Assembly (NCBI RefSeq): GCF_027409185.1
Contig: NC_084463.1
Span: 158,511,869-158,575,868, forward strand
Length of the DNA: 64,000 bases
Origin: Cynocephalus volans
Taxonomy: Eukaryota > Chordata > Mammalia > Dermoptera > Cynocephalidae
Direction of reading: 5' to 3'
Below the pieces are notes generated by a model. That model was given only the letters and a program-made list of their open reading frames with translations, searched no databases and was not told the origin of the DNA. The number at the start of each line of letters is the position of its first letter. Positions within the stretch are counted from its first letter, which is position 1. Shown here in pieces: positions 23,191-36,505 of this stretch. A program made the position numbers and the translations under genes.

Positions 23191-23355
23191 TTTTTTAAAG
23201 AAAACTAAACTACCACCAACAATATATAGGAAAAACTGAACACAGCTTGAACAGAAATGTATATACATTTAATTGAATGAATTATATTGAGTAAGAATGC
23301 AGGTTAGAGTTGATTAACCTCGCGAGTGTCTTTTCACCTCTTTGTTACTAAGGAT
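22001..23355. other. Intergenic, nothing recognised except an AT microsatellite
   Basis: AT-rich sequence. A pure (AT)15 tract lies at 23159-23188. The small open frames on both strands have no motifs. Confidence 0.4.
23159..23188. repeat. (AT)15 microsatellite
   Basis: Thirty bases of uninterrupted AT dinucleotide, expected to be polymorphic. Confidence 0.95.
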
Positions 23356-23560
23356 TTAGAGAAGGAAATTCAGAATGCGGATCACAACTCTAAACAACAC
23401 AGGGGCCAGTTTGATCAGGAGCCATGAGATTTTGTAGTTGGGCACACAGTAGAGAAAGGGGATGATCCCATGGAAAATGGTGATTGCAGTCAGGTGCAGG
23501 GCACAGGTGGAGAAGAATTTTTTTACTATGAAACACAAATAAGCCACCAATTATTTTGCA
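23340..23560 (-). pseudogene. Olfactory receptor C-terminal pseudogene fragment
   Basis: On the minus strand 23356-23550 encodes the TM6-TM7 part of an [18 protein letters not shown], then FLYCVPN, then a degraded TM7 ([15 protein letters not shown]) in place of the usual PMLNPLIYS. These words fit class II ORs of the OR5/OR8 group. Nothing upstream (TM1-5) could be found within the adjacent sequence, and the residues before FSTC are not OR-like. It is a truncated relic of about 60 codons. Confidence 0.75.
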
Positions 23561-24640
23561 ATGAGTAAAAACTATAACAACAAAAAAGGTATTTAAAAAA
23601 GGTAACAAAAACAACTAAACACCCTTTTCTATGAGACAAACATATTTGGTGACCTTGATTAAATGAAAAAGCAATTTTTTATGGGTAAACAGGTTTTGAC
23701 ATTGACTTAAAATTGCTGGCACTGTCCAGTGTGGGACAGGTCCTTCAACTGGGACAGGATCATTCTGGCACTGAAGGACAATATCAACCTAACTACAAGA
23801 TGATTGATCAGCAATATTTTTGAAGAAATGTTAATCAAATGGGGAAATGTGTAAGCTGTCAGAATCATGATGTGGTCACATGTGTCACAATTTAACAAAG
23901 AAAATGTAACAAAGAAATAAAGCCAAGAGGTTAAGAAGGGAGGGCCCTCACACACATGCCTTTGATAAAGGGTTCTCATGCACATATGCCTATAAGAAAG
24001 AGCTTTGTCAAGGACTTTTAAAACTGACACTTGCTACATGAATCACAAGGACAGATATCCAAATGCACAAGAACACTTCCCTGACACACTGCCTTCATTA
24101 ATGAACTATGTCTCTCTGTCAGTTATATGGGTTGAAATATTTTAAACCCATTTAATGTTGTACATAATATAGCACAATGAAAACATTCTGGAAGTCTAGG
24201 TTAATTATAAATAAGAAATACTGACTATTTTCTAAAGATCCAATATAATCTGGTTCTTGAAGTAATCAACAGGTATTTGTATTATAATATAATATATGTA
24301 GTCCATAGTATATACACTAAACATTTTAATATCTAAATATGCAAAGTACAAATATATTAATATACATAGTTTATCTGCATATTATCTGTACACAAGGGCA
24401 TGTATGTATGTAAATATGTGTAACTATCAACCTACCTACAAAGAGAGAAAGATAGATATAAAGAGAGACAATTGGTGATAATACAATTTCAGATACCTTG
24501 TTGGTCATAAAGGGATATCATACCAACTGTTTTTAGTCATCAATTTCTATATTAAAATTATTTATGATTAATTAAGTGTAATGATTTTTGATTAGGTAAT
24601 ACATTTACCTAATATGTTTTACAATACAGGTTAAAAAAAA
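23561..24640. other. Intergenic, nothing recognised
   Basis: AT-rich, no gene. The 107-codon minus frame at 23707-24030 has no recognisable motif and is treated as chance. Confidence 0.4.
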
Positions 24641-25200
24641 TGTCTCCCACATTCTACCCTCCCACAGTCTATCAGTTTTTCCACCTCAGGTAAATGCTGC
24701 CACCTCTTTCTTTCTTTCTTTGTTTATTTGAATCCTCAAGAAATAGAAGTGCACATACATGCTCATCCATAACAGCAACATACATAGGTTTTTATTCTAT
24801 AAATGGTATCCAAATTACTACCGTGTGGTTCTTGCTTAATTTTCCTGAAACCTTCTATTTTGGAGATACTAAGTATAAAAAAATATAAGTATATATAAAT
24901 AATGCCCTAAACTTTTAATGGCTATATGGTATAATTATTTTCAAAATACCATGATTTATTACCAAACACATATCAAAGGGTATTGTAGTGGCACCAGTCT
25001 TTTCCTATTAAAAGTAAGACTTCAATGATATCTACATTTATGTGTAAACAATTGCTTTTCAAAATATCGTTATAAATTCTCAAAAGTATTATTGCTGGGT
25101 CACAAACTACACCATAAACTACATTTTCTTAGGATGGTGATTGCTAAATTTCCCTCTAAAGTGATTCTAACAATTTGCCCTCTCACCAGCAAGTATGAGA
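24640..25200 (-). mobile_element. Probable ancient LINE fragment, minus strand
   Basis: Plus-strand wording such as a 'tgctgggtcacaaactacac' type phrase and 'ccctctcaccagcaagtatg' is typical of antisense old L1 3' sequence. Diverged; family uncertain. Confidence 0.4.
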
Positions 25201-26820
25201 GTCCTTGAAGATTCACACCACAGAACCCCATTAAAAAAAAACTTGTCACGCCAGCCATCAACTCCTTCAGAATTGGCCTCCTCACTATGCAGCCACCGTG
25301 TCCACTTGACTGATTAGGCATGAGTACAAATACCTGATCCAAGGGGCTCATTTCAGACATGCCTTAGGTGTGACAAATCTTCCCACAGTGCAGGGGAGGC
25401 TTTGCTTGATTTATTACAGCTTGAATCAGCCCTGTTTTCAACTTTGGATCTTTCTTTTTCTTACCATAGCTGTTTACCCTCAAGAAACACTTTACCTGCC
25501 AAACTATGTCTCATGATCTGTGTCCACTTTGAAAAAAAGAAATGTAGACAAATTTTGTCAATTTTTTTCAATTTTTAATGATTGTAATTGAAGTATAGCT
25601 TGAATGCAATGAAGTGAACAACTGAGTTCAATTCTATGAATTGAAGTGAATGAAGTTGTACATATACCAGCAAGATCAAAATACCAATTATTTACCAAAA
25701 TATTACCCAAGAGCATACAGTACATCCTTCCCAGTAGATCATCCAAGATGACATCTATTCACACATTACTATAATTTTGCCTCTTTATAAACTTTATATT
25801 AATAAAACAATGATTTATACATTTTGATATTTGCCTTTTCTTGCTTAATATTATGGTTGTGTAATTCCATAATGTTGTTCTGAATATTGTTAGTTAAGTT
25901 TTTTTTTCATTTCTATATAGTATTGAATGGAATAAATACAACAAAATGTTTATAATTTGATGCACATATGAGTTATTTTCATTTTGAGGCAATTGAGAAT
26001 AGTATTTCTGGGAACATTCTTGTTTGTATCTTTGATGCAAATATGTTTCTATTGAGTGTATACCAAGGAATGGAATTATGGGCGTATATTTCCAAAGAGT
26101 TTTCCAAAGGATTTGATCAAATTTACATACACACATTCAACACCTTTAAAATTTGTTTAATCCACATATTTGACAACTTTTGGTTTAATCAATTTAACTT
26201 CCTTTTGAAGTTTGTTTATTAGATTGTTTACTAGTATTTCTTTACTTTTGACTCTTTATAATTAGTATGAGATCTTTCTGATAATAATTATTATATGCAT
26301 GTCCCATATGAGTTCCAAAGATGTTTTTCAGTCTTTCCTAGGTTGATTACCTTAATAGCAGACAACAAGACAAGAATTTGGATGGAAGTAGTTTGTTGGG
26401 AAGAGGAACTTAGTAAGCACCAATAGTTAAGTTGGAAACACGGTAGGAATGAACCGGTCATTTTTGTGAGCAACTGGGGCTTAGATTCATTTTAGAAAGT
26501 CCCTTGGAAAGACTGTGTAAAACCTAGCTGAAGCTTGTCCCAACAAGAGTTCAGGAAGTTGGGGTATATATGCACCCACTACAACCTATCATTGATAGAG
26601 ACCCATTTCTGCAGATAACCCTGGCACTTTGAAGTGGGTCTGTGCATGAACTGGGCACACACCTAGTACTGAGAAAAAGAGTCTCCAGATTGGCAGTCAT
26701 GGATATCTTCAGTAAAAATAAATAAACAAATCTGAAAAAATAAAATAAATAAGAAAATAACACAGAATAAATTAATGATGTAAATAGCAAATATAAAATA
26801 GATGAGATAAACAATTACAA
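25200..26820. other. Repeat-derived or intergenic sequence, no gene
   Basis: The section 25560-26290 has LINE-like antisense wording. The section 26320-26680 resembles a dispersed repeat that I cannot name. No coding signal. Confidence 0.35.
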
Positions 26821-28380
26821 AATTGGATCTGAAAGAAAACTAAGAAAATTGATGAAAATCTCACATATCTAGTCAAGAAAAAAAATACAGAGATAAGGCA
26901 AAAATACCTAATATTAGCATTGAAAAGTGAGAATCATTACAGACCCAGCCAATTTTAGAAGGAGACAATTGTGAAAATTATTGTGCCAGCAAGTTTGAAA
27001 GTGTAAGTCTAATGGATGAATTTTAAGAAAAATAAAACAAATAAACTGACTCAAAAAGAAATTGAGATTACAATTTTCTTGACAATACTAGAGACTGAAT
27101 TCATAATTCAAAATGTTCCTATGCAATGGAAAACTTTCCTGCTTTTCCATGAATTTTAATACTATGCATATTTTCTCTATATCAAATAAGAATAAACACT
27201 TCTGAGTTCATTTTAAGAATCTAGAATAATGTCGATGTCAAAAACAAGGGCAATACAGTAAAACAGAGTGAAAGAATTTACAGAAAAATTTCGCTCATAA
27301 ACACAGAATTCAAAATTCTAATTGAAACATTTATATATTCAATTAATCAACAAATAAAAAGGATAATTTATTATATCACGTTAAAATTTGTTTTGTAATA
27401 AAAACATTTGGTCTTATACTAGGGAATTAAAATATACATAAGTTGATATGTTAAAATCTTAAAGGGGCTAAATCACATAATTATCTTTAAAAATGTAGTA
27501 AAGCAGCTTAAAAAAGTTCAACATCCACTCACCAACAAACAAATGTAGTGATGTAGTGAAAGAAGTAAAAATAAAACAATGCAGATGATTTTAGTAATCT
27601 GAAAAAAAAGAAATCTATTCCCCCAAAACCTATAGAAAATATTTTCAATATGAAATGTGAATGATTTCCCTCTAAAATCAGAAAGCCAAGGATGCCCAAA
27701 TTTACTAGGTAAATTCAACATTATATTAAAGTTCCTAGCTATTTAAACAAAGCAAGAAAAATAACTAGAAAGAATAACATTGGAAAGAAAAAATTAACCA
27801 TATTTAATCAGAGTATGTGATATACATGTTGAAAATACAAAATAATGTACAAATAAATTATTAAATTAATAAGATATTTTGTTAGAGCTGTCAGAAGAAA
27901 AATAAATATAAAATATACTGCACTAATCTAAAAACACATGTTTTCCAATGGGCATGGAAAACACAATTAAAAATACGATGCACTCAGTCATTGATTTAAT
28001 ACAATATGTGAAAACTCTTTACAGAAGAGCATACAATAAAACTTTCATTATACAAATTGAGCTGAATCTAAATAAAGAGAAAGATATAGTAAACTTATGA
28101 TTTAGAAGACTTGTTGATACAAACTTGACATTTCTTTTAAAATGTATTTATAAATTCACTGCAGACCTAGCATGAACGCAAACAGGTATGATGCTAAAAT
28201 TTGTTTGGAGAGATGAATTCCCCCAAATATCCCAATTACACTGTAAGAACCATAACAAATTTTCAGGATTTGCCCTACTGGATATCAAAACTTATTAGTG
28301 ATAGGTGCTTCTGACTATAAAATAAACAGAATCATACATAGAGCCCAGACATTGACTGATATGTATACAAATACTAACTT
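26820..28380 (+). mobile_element. Ancient plus-strand LINE-1 ORF2 remnant
   Basis: A-rich sequence with the order of L1 ORF2 phrases (for example an 'agaaattgagattacaattt' type phrase, then 'ttcctatgcaatggaaaac'). Frames are thoroughly broken. Confidence 0.5.
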
Positions 28381-28600
28381 TCTGAAAATTATAACACTGT
28401 CTGTGGGTTGGTTTCTGGATTCTCTATTCTGTTGCATTTGTCTGAGTGTCTGTTTTTATGCCAGTACCGTGCTGTGTTGGTCACTAGAGCTTTATAGTAT
28501 AATTTGAAGTCAGGTAGTGCTACACCTCTGGCCTTAGTTTTTGTTGCTCAGGATTGCTGTGGCTACTCATGGCCTTTTTTTGTTCCATGTGATGGGGATT
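28381..28600 (-). mobile_element. Minus-strand LINE-1 ORF2 fragment
   Basis: Plus-strand text 'ttctctattctgttgcattt', then a 'gccagtaccgtgctg' type phrase and 'ttgctcaggattgctgtggc' is the antisense of the L1 ORF2 region encoding the 'fklyykal' segment. It interrupts the plus-strand L1 on either side. Confidence 0.7.
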
Positions 28601-29420
28601 GCATTGAGTTGAAGATCCATGAGTTGGAAGAAACGAATGTAAAGAAGTTAGTACTCCCTAAATTTTCTCATAGATTTAATTTAGTAACAATCAAAATTCC
28701 CAAGCGTTTTTAAACATTCAAGTCAATAACACAATTTATTTTGAAATGCTAAGTATCTAGAATATCCAAGGCAATATCATAGAAGAAGAATCTGAAGAAC
28801 TCCCATACAGTTGTGAATACTATAAATAAATCTTCATTACTTTAGAAATTGTGACATCAGTTCATGCACAGATACAAAAATAAAATAAACAAAAACAAAG
28901 TCCAGAAAGACTCCCGTGTATAATTTCAATTGATTTAAAAGAAAATTTCACAGCAATGTAATGAGGAAAGAATGGATTTCAAAGTAAAATTGACCCAGTT
29001 AGATTAGGTTTAATACGTAAAACAATGAAACCTATCCATTTACTTTCACAGCATACAAAAATTAATTCATGATAAGTATGTAATGTAATGCATGTCAAAT
29101 AGCCTATTTAGCCATGTCACAACGTATACCCGAGCCCAAACCTCATGTTGCATACTATAAAGATGTACAGTTTTTTGTCAGTTAAAAAAATAAATATTTT
29201 AAAAAATTAAAATTCAAAAATTAATCCAGATTTATTATGAATATAAATACAAGTGCTAAACCACAAGGTTTCTAGAAAGTAACATATTATCTTCATGATT
29301 TAGGTTAAGCCAAGATTTCTTAAACAGGATGCAAAAATTAATACACAAATTTATAGATAAATAGCACTCTATTCAAAAACAAAGCAAAACAAAACAAAAC
29401 TAAACTCTAATGTATCAATG
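28601..29420 (+). mobile_element. Ancient plus-strand LINE-1 ORF2 remnant, continued
   Basis: The order of diverged ORF2 phrases continues after the antisense piece. Heavily mutated; no open frame of note. Confidence 0.45.
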
Positions 29421-30260
29421 TACACTATAGGAGAGTGAAAAGGCAATCAGTATGTATAGAACCAACAAAGCACTGATATCATTAATTAAAGAGAAACACA
29501 AAACAAAATACAGAGTCTATCATATAAAATTACTATAACATAGTGTTACACCTCTCGCAGTGTAACAGAGATTTGAAAAAGATTTCTCAAAACAACATAA
29601 ATGCAATGAGAAGCCTGAAGGAACTGCACCTCAGCAACTCCTCTGTTAGAAGGAGAAACTGGGTAGCAGCACTGAGTCAGTTTTTGTTTCTGTTTATATT
29701 GAAAAGTCACGGAAATTATGGGAAAAAAGAAAACAGACCGTTAATCAATAATAGTAAGAACATACAGAAATTGGCTGTTTAATAATCTCCATCTGAGCAT
29801 GCATGGTTCAAAATAGTTTAAACAATATACCATCAAACGAGTCATAAAATTAAGCTAGGTGACATGCAAAAAAAAAAAAAAAAAAAAAAAAACAATGAAA
29901 ATGAAAGTGCCTGACTTTTTGAGAAACTCACAGAAACACCTTAAAGCAAAATGTGGGAAAACTCCCATGTACGAACTAATCTAGCAAAATGTCATTGCAA
30001 ATCTTAACGCACATATTTTCCCATCCTTTAAGCTTTGTTGTGTTAAGGGTTATTGCCCTCAGAACAATCCTTGTTCTGTTTCAGTTCTCTTGTTCACGTT
30101 AGAGGCTTTAAACACTTGTGGGTTTCCTTTTCACAAAATCTTCCAGTGAACCCATTATATTAGCAATCAGTGTATATAATCTCTAACCTAAACAGAGATT
30201 AGAATTGATTGAGTGGGCTCTTGCCCCCGCTACCTGTAGGCTTTTTCCTCCTATCCAAGG
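29421..30260. other. Intergenic with poly(A) tract; no gene
   Basis: A run of about 23 A residues at 29870-29892 may be a retroelement tail. The rest is not recognised. Confidence 0.4.
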
Positions 30261-32470
30261 ACTTTTGTCTCATGCATGCATTACCTAAAGGCCCTATCAA
30301 ATAATCAAATAGCAAAGAAGATTTGTAACACTCTACAATATAGACAGTCTACCTATAAAAAAAAAAGTGAAAAAAAGGCAAAAGACCTGAACAAATCCTT
30401 CACACACAAAAGGTATAAGTGCAGTCAAAAGATAGATAAATTTGTTAAAACCACTAATCGTTAGACAAATGCAAGTTAAGACCACACTGTGATATCACTA
30501 GACACTAATCACAATGGCTAACATTCAAAAGTCTGTTTTGGGGGGCAACGAAGAAATAAAACCATCTTAGGAGATAACATGATGGTCTCTGTAGAAAATC
30601 CAAAAGAACGGATAAAAATATCTTTTGGAAATAATAAGCAGTATAGCAAGATTGCAGAACACAAGTTTAACATGCAAGCATCAGTATTGTTCCTATATAT
30701 CAGTAATGAACAAGTGGAATTTGAAAGTAAAGGTAATTGTGTTTACATTTATGTCAGCACCCCACAAAATTGAAATGCTTTGGTACAAATATAACAATAT
30801 CTGTACAATATCTATGTGAAGAAAGCCACAAAACTATTATGAAAGAAAACAATTAACTAAGTAAATAGAGAAATATTCCATTTCCATGGATAGGAAAGAC
30901 TCAATATTGTCAAGATGTCAGTTATTCCCAAATTGATCTATAGATACAATCCCAGTCTAAGTCTCTCTTTTTCCTTTTGGAACTTTGAAAGCTGATTATA
31001 AATTTTATTCAGAAAAGTAGCAAAGATAGTTATGAGGGAAAACAAGAGTTGAAGGAGTTACACTCTCAGATGGAATGACCTGTTATGAAGCTCTAGTAAG
31101 AAAGAAAACATGGTAAATTCCTAATGACAGACTGATAGATGGAACAGAGTAGTGATTAAAGTAATAGATCCATGCACATAGTATCATGTGATTTATAGAA
31201 AGGCATCCCAGTTTTCCAAAAAAGGAAAGGTAATCTCTTTGATAAATTGTAGTGAGTAATTTGAATATCTCTTTGGAAAAGAAAAAAATAATCTGGACAC
31301 CTACCTTACACCCTTTTCAGAATCAATTCCTTGGAGACCTAAACGTGAAATACAAACGTAGGAGATGTCTTTGTGATATTGATGTATGCACACAATTTTA
31401 AACAGAATATGCACAGAATTAACCAGATAAGATTAAAGATTTGTTGGAATATTTTATAAAGTTTCGTTCATCAAAATTAACAGTGTCAAAAGGGCAACAC
31501 TTACAGTGGGAGAGGATATTTTTATCAGACCAACATAATCAGACATATATATCTGATAGAGGAATTACGATGAAAATATAAAAACAATTCTTACAAAACA
31601 ATAAATAACTGTCATAAAACCCAAAAGAAAGATGGACAGAAGACACAAATGAGCACTTTCCAATGGAAACTATATCAATAGCTATTAAATAATTTTAAAG
31701 TTCTCAATTTCTTTCAGCATTAAGATAATGAACATTAAAATAAGCATGACACCAATGTCTTCCAGAATGGCTGAAAAGAAAACAGCAAAACATATTATCA
31801 CAACAAGGATATTGAGCAGTCATAACTATCATGCCCTGCTGGTAAGAACACACATCTATGTAAGTACTTTGGAAACCCATTTGGCAGTATGTAGTAATGC
31901 TGAATATGCATACCCTATGACTTCGTAATTCCAGTCTAAGGAATACACCCAAATAGGAGTGCAGATTTTTCTTCATGAAAACATTCAGTAGAATGTTCAC
32001 AATATCACTATTCATAAAATCACCAAATTAGAACCAATTCTAATATTTAATAATATTTTAGTGGATAACTAATTTGTGGTATATTCATAAATTTAATTGT
32101 ACACAGAAATAAGAATGAACTATCTAGAACTACATGTAACAATATATTAAGCATAGGAACCCAATACATGCACATAAAGAATGTATAGAATTCATTCAGA
32201 CAAAGTAACACAAATAGATGAAGTTATGCTGTTAGAAGTCAGAATAGTGGTTGTACATTTGCATCTCTATGGGGTGCAGTTCATGTTAGAAAGGAGAATG
32301 AAGGATTATTCTGAAGTCCTGCTAATGTTTTATTTTGTTGTTAATGTTGCTGTTTCATTTGGATTTTGGTTACATAGGTGTGCTAAGCGTATAAAAATTA
32401 TTTAGGATGTGTGCATTTGTTCATACGGACATTATACTTTGATCATAAATTAAAAACACCACAAAACAGA
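30261..32470 (+). mobile_element. Ancient plus-strand LINE-1, ORF2 to 3' UTR
   Basis: A long diverged L1 shows in order the ORF2 wording 'ggcaaaagacctgaacaaat', then 'catttccatggataggaaag', then a 'gaatatgcataccctatgac' type phrase and a 3' UTR ending in AAATTAAAAACACCAC. Frames are closed everywhere. An older subfamily than the copies at 17 and 20 kb. Confidence 0.6.
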
Positions 32471-32809
32471 GAGAAAACAGCTCCACATAAATATTATTTT
32501 CTCTTGTGAATTTTTAAAAGAGTGCAATAGGCAGCATTTAAGCATTCCTCCATTGTGTCCTCAGCCTTAAAGCTGTTAAAAGCCACCATATTGAAAAAGG
32601 ACTGTTAAGAGTTACAAAGAACTTAAAAGAGAAGACCCTGACGGTACTGCAAAATGTTTTATTTCCAGATCTCTGGGTTTCAGTAGAGAAGACAAATTAA
32701 CTAAGAGGAGCTGTGGAAAGGTATGTGACAACTTCCCTGTTTAAGAATATAATGGTGCTCTGTATAATTAGCAGATATCCCATTGGATTTGTTCGAAGAT
32801 TTCAAATGC
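32471..32809. other. Intergenic, nothing recognised
   Basis: No gene, RNA or clear repeat seen up to the start of the duplicated block at 32810. Confidence 0.35.
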
Positions 32810-33255
32810 TTTAGGTATAATTAACAATTTGCATACCTTCTCCTCAGGGACAGTCTTTAAGGAGGAAAGAAATCCATAAACTATTCATATCAGGTTATGT
32901 TAGGAACACATGAGGAGCACAGAAAAATGCCTCATTAGAGGTGGGTGGATTTCACCTATTTCAGTAACTACCATCTCAGTTTTCCAGGGACTCTTCATGG
33001 ACCTGTCTTCCTTTAAACTATAGTTCCTAACACCTGATCTAGGCAACTTAGGCACAGCTTGAACAATGTGTTTTGATAACTGAAGTTTTGTGGTAGTACA
33101 ATGTTCTATCTGTCTTTATCATAATCTTTGGTGAAAGCTAAACATTGGCTTCTGTGTTGTTAGTTGATATTACTTGAAAAGTAAAAACAAGAACAAAAAC
33201 TCAACTTCTGAAAAGCCAAGTAGTGTTGTTAGGAAACACCACCCTCGAGTTCTTA
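32810..33255 (+). repeat. Duplicated OR 5' flank, copy A (446 bp)
   Basis: Matches 44322-44767 over 446 bases without a gap and with about 16 mismatches by eye (roughly 96% identity). In copy B the block ends 38 bases before the ATG of an OR8K-like gene. Here the match stops sharply and no OR coding sequence follows. Confidence 0.92.
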
Positions 33256-34829
33256 GAATTTTTATGATTATTTTCTTTCATTTTGTTCCTCAGCCAAAAT
33301 ATCAAATAGGATATTTTGATTTGTAGTTAATTGAATTTGTTTCAGAATGTTAACCTCAAATAATAAATTTCCATAATGCCTTCCAATTACCTCTAAATTA
33401 AAGGAATTATATCAGTATTTTTATGATCTAAGCATTTTCTATTCAAAACATGCCATGTGTATTTCATGTTTCCCAAATTTACTGGTATTATTGAAGGAAT
33501 CAATGTGATTTGCAAGGCATCACTTTCAGTTGAAGTTAAGGCCAAAGCAAAATGCTAAAGCATCTATCTTGTTACATAGTATTTCAATCACACCATAGTA
33601 TCTGATTAGTAAGAGAGCTGCTCCTCCTTTTTACCTACAAGACTTTGAGGAGTCTTTGAAATGCCATCAGATTGTCCCTTGAATGATTAAATGTGCATCT
33701 AGTAAAGATCAGAACTAAGATTAAAACCTGCACGGATATAGGTTTAAGCAAAGAACTGTCTTTTCAAAATTACAAAACAGAAATATGCATTATGCTTACA
33801 ACTGAACTATCTTTTCCACTCATTTATTTACTGGGTCTTTCTATGACTTTTTTGTTGTTGTTGTTCCACTCAAATATTTTGATGTTTAAGTGAATGTGTA
33901 TGTATGCATACACCCCCCCCACACACATACACACACATAAGCATATTTCTTGATCTGTCTAAATAAAACATACTGTGAAATATTTTAGTGTTGAAAGCAG
34001 GGGCGGGATGGGGGAGCGCAGGGGCTGGGAAATGTGTTAACGTCTCTGACCTGTCTACTTGGCCTAGTTGTATAGTGAAGGTCCAATGCTAAGCTCCACT
34101 CACTGTGTTTTTTGTTTGTTTGTTTGTTTGTTTTAAATGTCTTGGGGAGAGAAAAAGGTTTAAAAATTCAGAACCAGATTATCTCCAATATTTATATAAA
34201 ATAGTGTAAATATAATCAAAATCATGTTAAAAGGGTTTAGTCCTTAGAAATCTAGAGATGGTTGGAGAAATACCTCACGTATTTGCTCACCAATAGGGAA
34301 ACTAGTATTTACTAGCATGGATTTAGGGAAGACTGTACGTTTTCAACCTCTCATTTATTTAGTCAGATACAGTTTATACTGCTTTTTATATCTACTAAAA
34401 TTCAAACCATATTGTCTCTTGAAAATCAACTCAGTGTTTCTGAATATGCCAAAAATGTGTTCATTGTGGACAGGTCATTTTTATAAGCCATTTTTGATGT
34501 GAGATAGTGGTAGATTGGTTATTATTTCTATAAATTTCTCAATGAACTATGTGGTTTATTTGCTGGGTCAGCCAAATCATTCGAAGAATGCTGATGGTAT
34601 CATGCTTCAATGCTACTATAATTTCACAGTGACCATGAAATTTCATTTAATTAGATGAAAGAAAACTAAATTATGTGTGCAAAAGGAAAAAAAATTTACA
34701 TTACTTGAAGAAGGGGTGAACGGTAACACATAATCATATACACTACTTAATGATTTTTAAAAACTAAAATCCAATATAGACAAAACAGGCCAAACTTGGT
34801 TGTGATTAAAAAATATAACATATATACTA
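33256..34829. other. Intergenic, no gene seen
   Basis: AT-rich sequence with an imperfect C-run/(CA) tract at 33910-33940 and a (GTTT) run at 34108-34132. The short open frames have no motifs. Confidence 0.4.
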
Positions 34830-35460
34830 TATTTGTATTTCCCTAATGACAAATGGCATTGAAAATCTTTTCATGTACTTGTTGACCATTTGTTGTCTGT
34901 TCAAGACCTTTGCCCATTTTTATAAATGTATTTTATTGTTAATTGACAAATTAAATTGCATATATTAGGAGATAAAAGTGATGTTATATGTATGCAATGT
35001 GGAATGATTAAACCAAGGTAATTAACATATCCTTCATACCAAATACTTTTTTTTTGTGGTGAGAACACCTAAAATTTATTTGCTTTGCAATCTTGAAACA
35101 TATGTTATTAACTATAGTCACCATGCTGTACAATAGATCTCAAAACATGTATTCCTTCTTCTTGAACCATTGTACCATTTTAATATCTTCCTATTTCCCC
35201 CACTGGAGCCACAGTAACCACCGTTCAGCTCTCTGTTTCTATCAGTTCCATTGTTTCAGATTTCACATGTAAGTAAGATCATGCAGTACCTATCTTTCTG
35301 TGCCTAGCTTATTTACTTAGTATAATATCCTTCAGATTTATCAATGTTGTCACAAATGACAGGATTCCCTTTTTTAAAAAAGCTTATTAGTATTACATTT
35401 TGTAAACATACCATATTTTCTTTATCCATTCCTCTTTTGATAGACATTTAAGTTGTTCTT
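34830..35460 (-). mobile_element. LINE-1 3' end fragment, minus strand
   Basis: Plus-strand text such as 'cttttcatgtacttgttgac', then 'ctatagtcaccatgctgtac' and 'cagcttatttacttagtata'-like wording is antisense L1 ORF2 end and 3' UTR. Diverged; no TSD seen. It ends at about 35460 where the CpG-rich block begins. Confidence 0.65.
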
Positions 35461-35464
35461 TTAA

Positions 35465-36505
35465 ATGTAACTAACCATCGAGGGAGTTAGCGTCCCTGTC
35501 TCCCAGTTGCTGTGGGCAGGTATAGGAGCCTCACTTCAGCTGGTGCCTGGCTGCAAGCTGCAAACCTACCTCCTGTCATAGAGACAGAGAAAGGCATTTC
35601 CCCTTTGTGTAAAGACAATTGGCAAATACAGGTGCCCACGTGACCCACAGGGAAACTTTGGGTGAACTGTGTGTGCCCAGTGGTGCTGTCAAGTCCTCAT
35701 GCTTGAGGACTAGCTGTCATTTGTTTTGAGGACAGGTGTGTCACGGGCAGTTTTCTGCGTGGTTATGTAAAGCGTGAGAGTTCTCTCCGTCTTTGCAGTC
35801 TCTTTGCGGATCGCCTGCGATGCGCACCAGATTCTGGTTTAATGCTTATTAAACCTTCTCCCTTCCACTTTTGAAGAGAGGTTTTCTGGGTTGGCAGGAA
35901 ATCCTGTCTTTACTCTGTATCTCCCAGGCCGCTGTCGTGGGCGCCCTTCAGAGATGTTTCTTCTTTTGGTGCGTGCGTGTGTCATCTTGTCCACAGAGAC
36001 AGGTGGCAGCCAGGTGGCCCCTTAGACCCCTGGGGCCTCCTTGGGAAGGGTCAGACGTCCTGGATCCACTGAGGCAGCCCCTCCTGAGAGGGGCCCCTCG
36101 CCCAGGGAAAGGGGAGCCGTTGAGGGCTTATTGCCGTGGACCCTCGGCATGGTCCCGGGAGGGCAGGTCGGGGTCGGGGCCCAGGGGAGGCAGAGCCCGG
36201 CCGGGCTGGGGCCCTGGACTGGAGCCTTGCACGGAGTCGCAGCGGCAGGTCCCTCCGCACCCGCGCCGGACAGGCCCGACAGCGACCCCGTGTGGCAGCG
36301 CGAGGCGACAGCGGCGGGACTGCGGCTTCTCTCTGCACGACTCTGTGGACAGCAGCATCCTCCGGGGGCGGGGGGAGAATAAGGCAGATGAGGGCTTGAT
36401 CCGCAGGTCGGAGAAAAATAGACGACATCATGTGACATTTCCTGAGCGCCAACAAGTGAGAGCGCAACAGACATTCCCGAGTCCTACCTCATCCCTGAAG
36501 AAAGG
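35465..36505. promoter_or_regulatory. CpG-rich block with GC box next to the telomere-like array
   Basis: GC and CpG content rise abruptly here, most strongly in 35990-36400, including a GC-box-like GGGGGCGGGG near 36366. The left part (35480-35880) has wording reminiscent of an LTR end with a polyA-like TTATTAAACC, but I cannot assign a family. A 212-codon open frame on plus (35871-36509) and several overlapping ones on minus follow from high GC and show no known motifs. Its position directly on the left side of a G-rich telomeric array is that of a subtelomeric CpG island. Promoter activity is inferred only. Confidence 0.4.
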
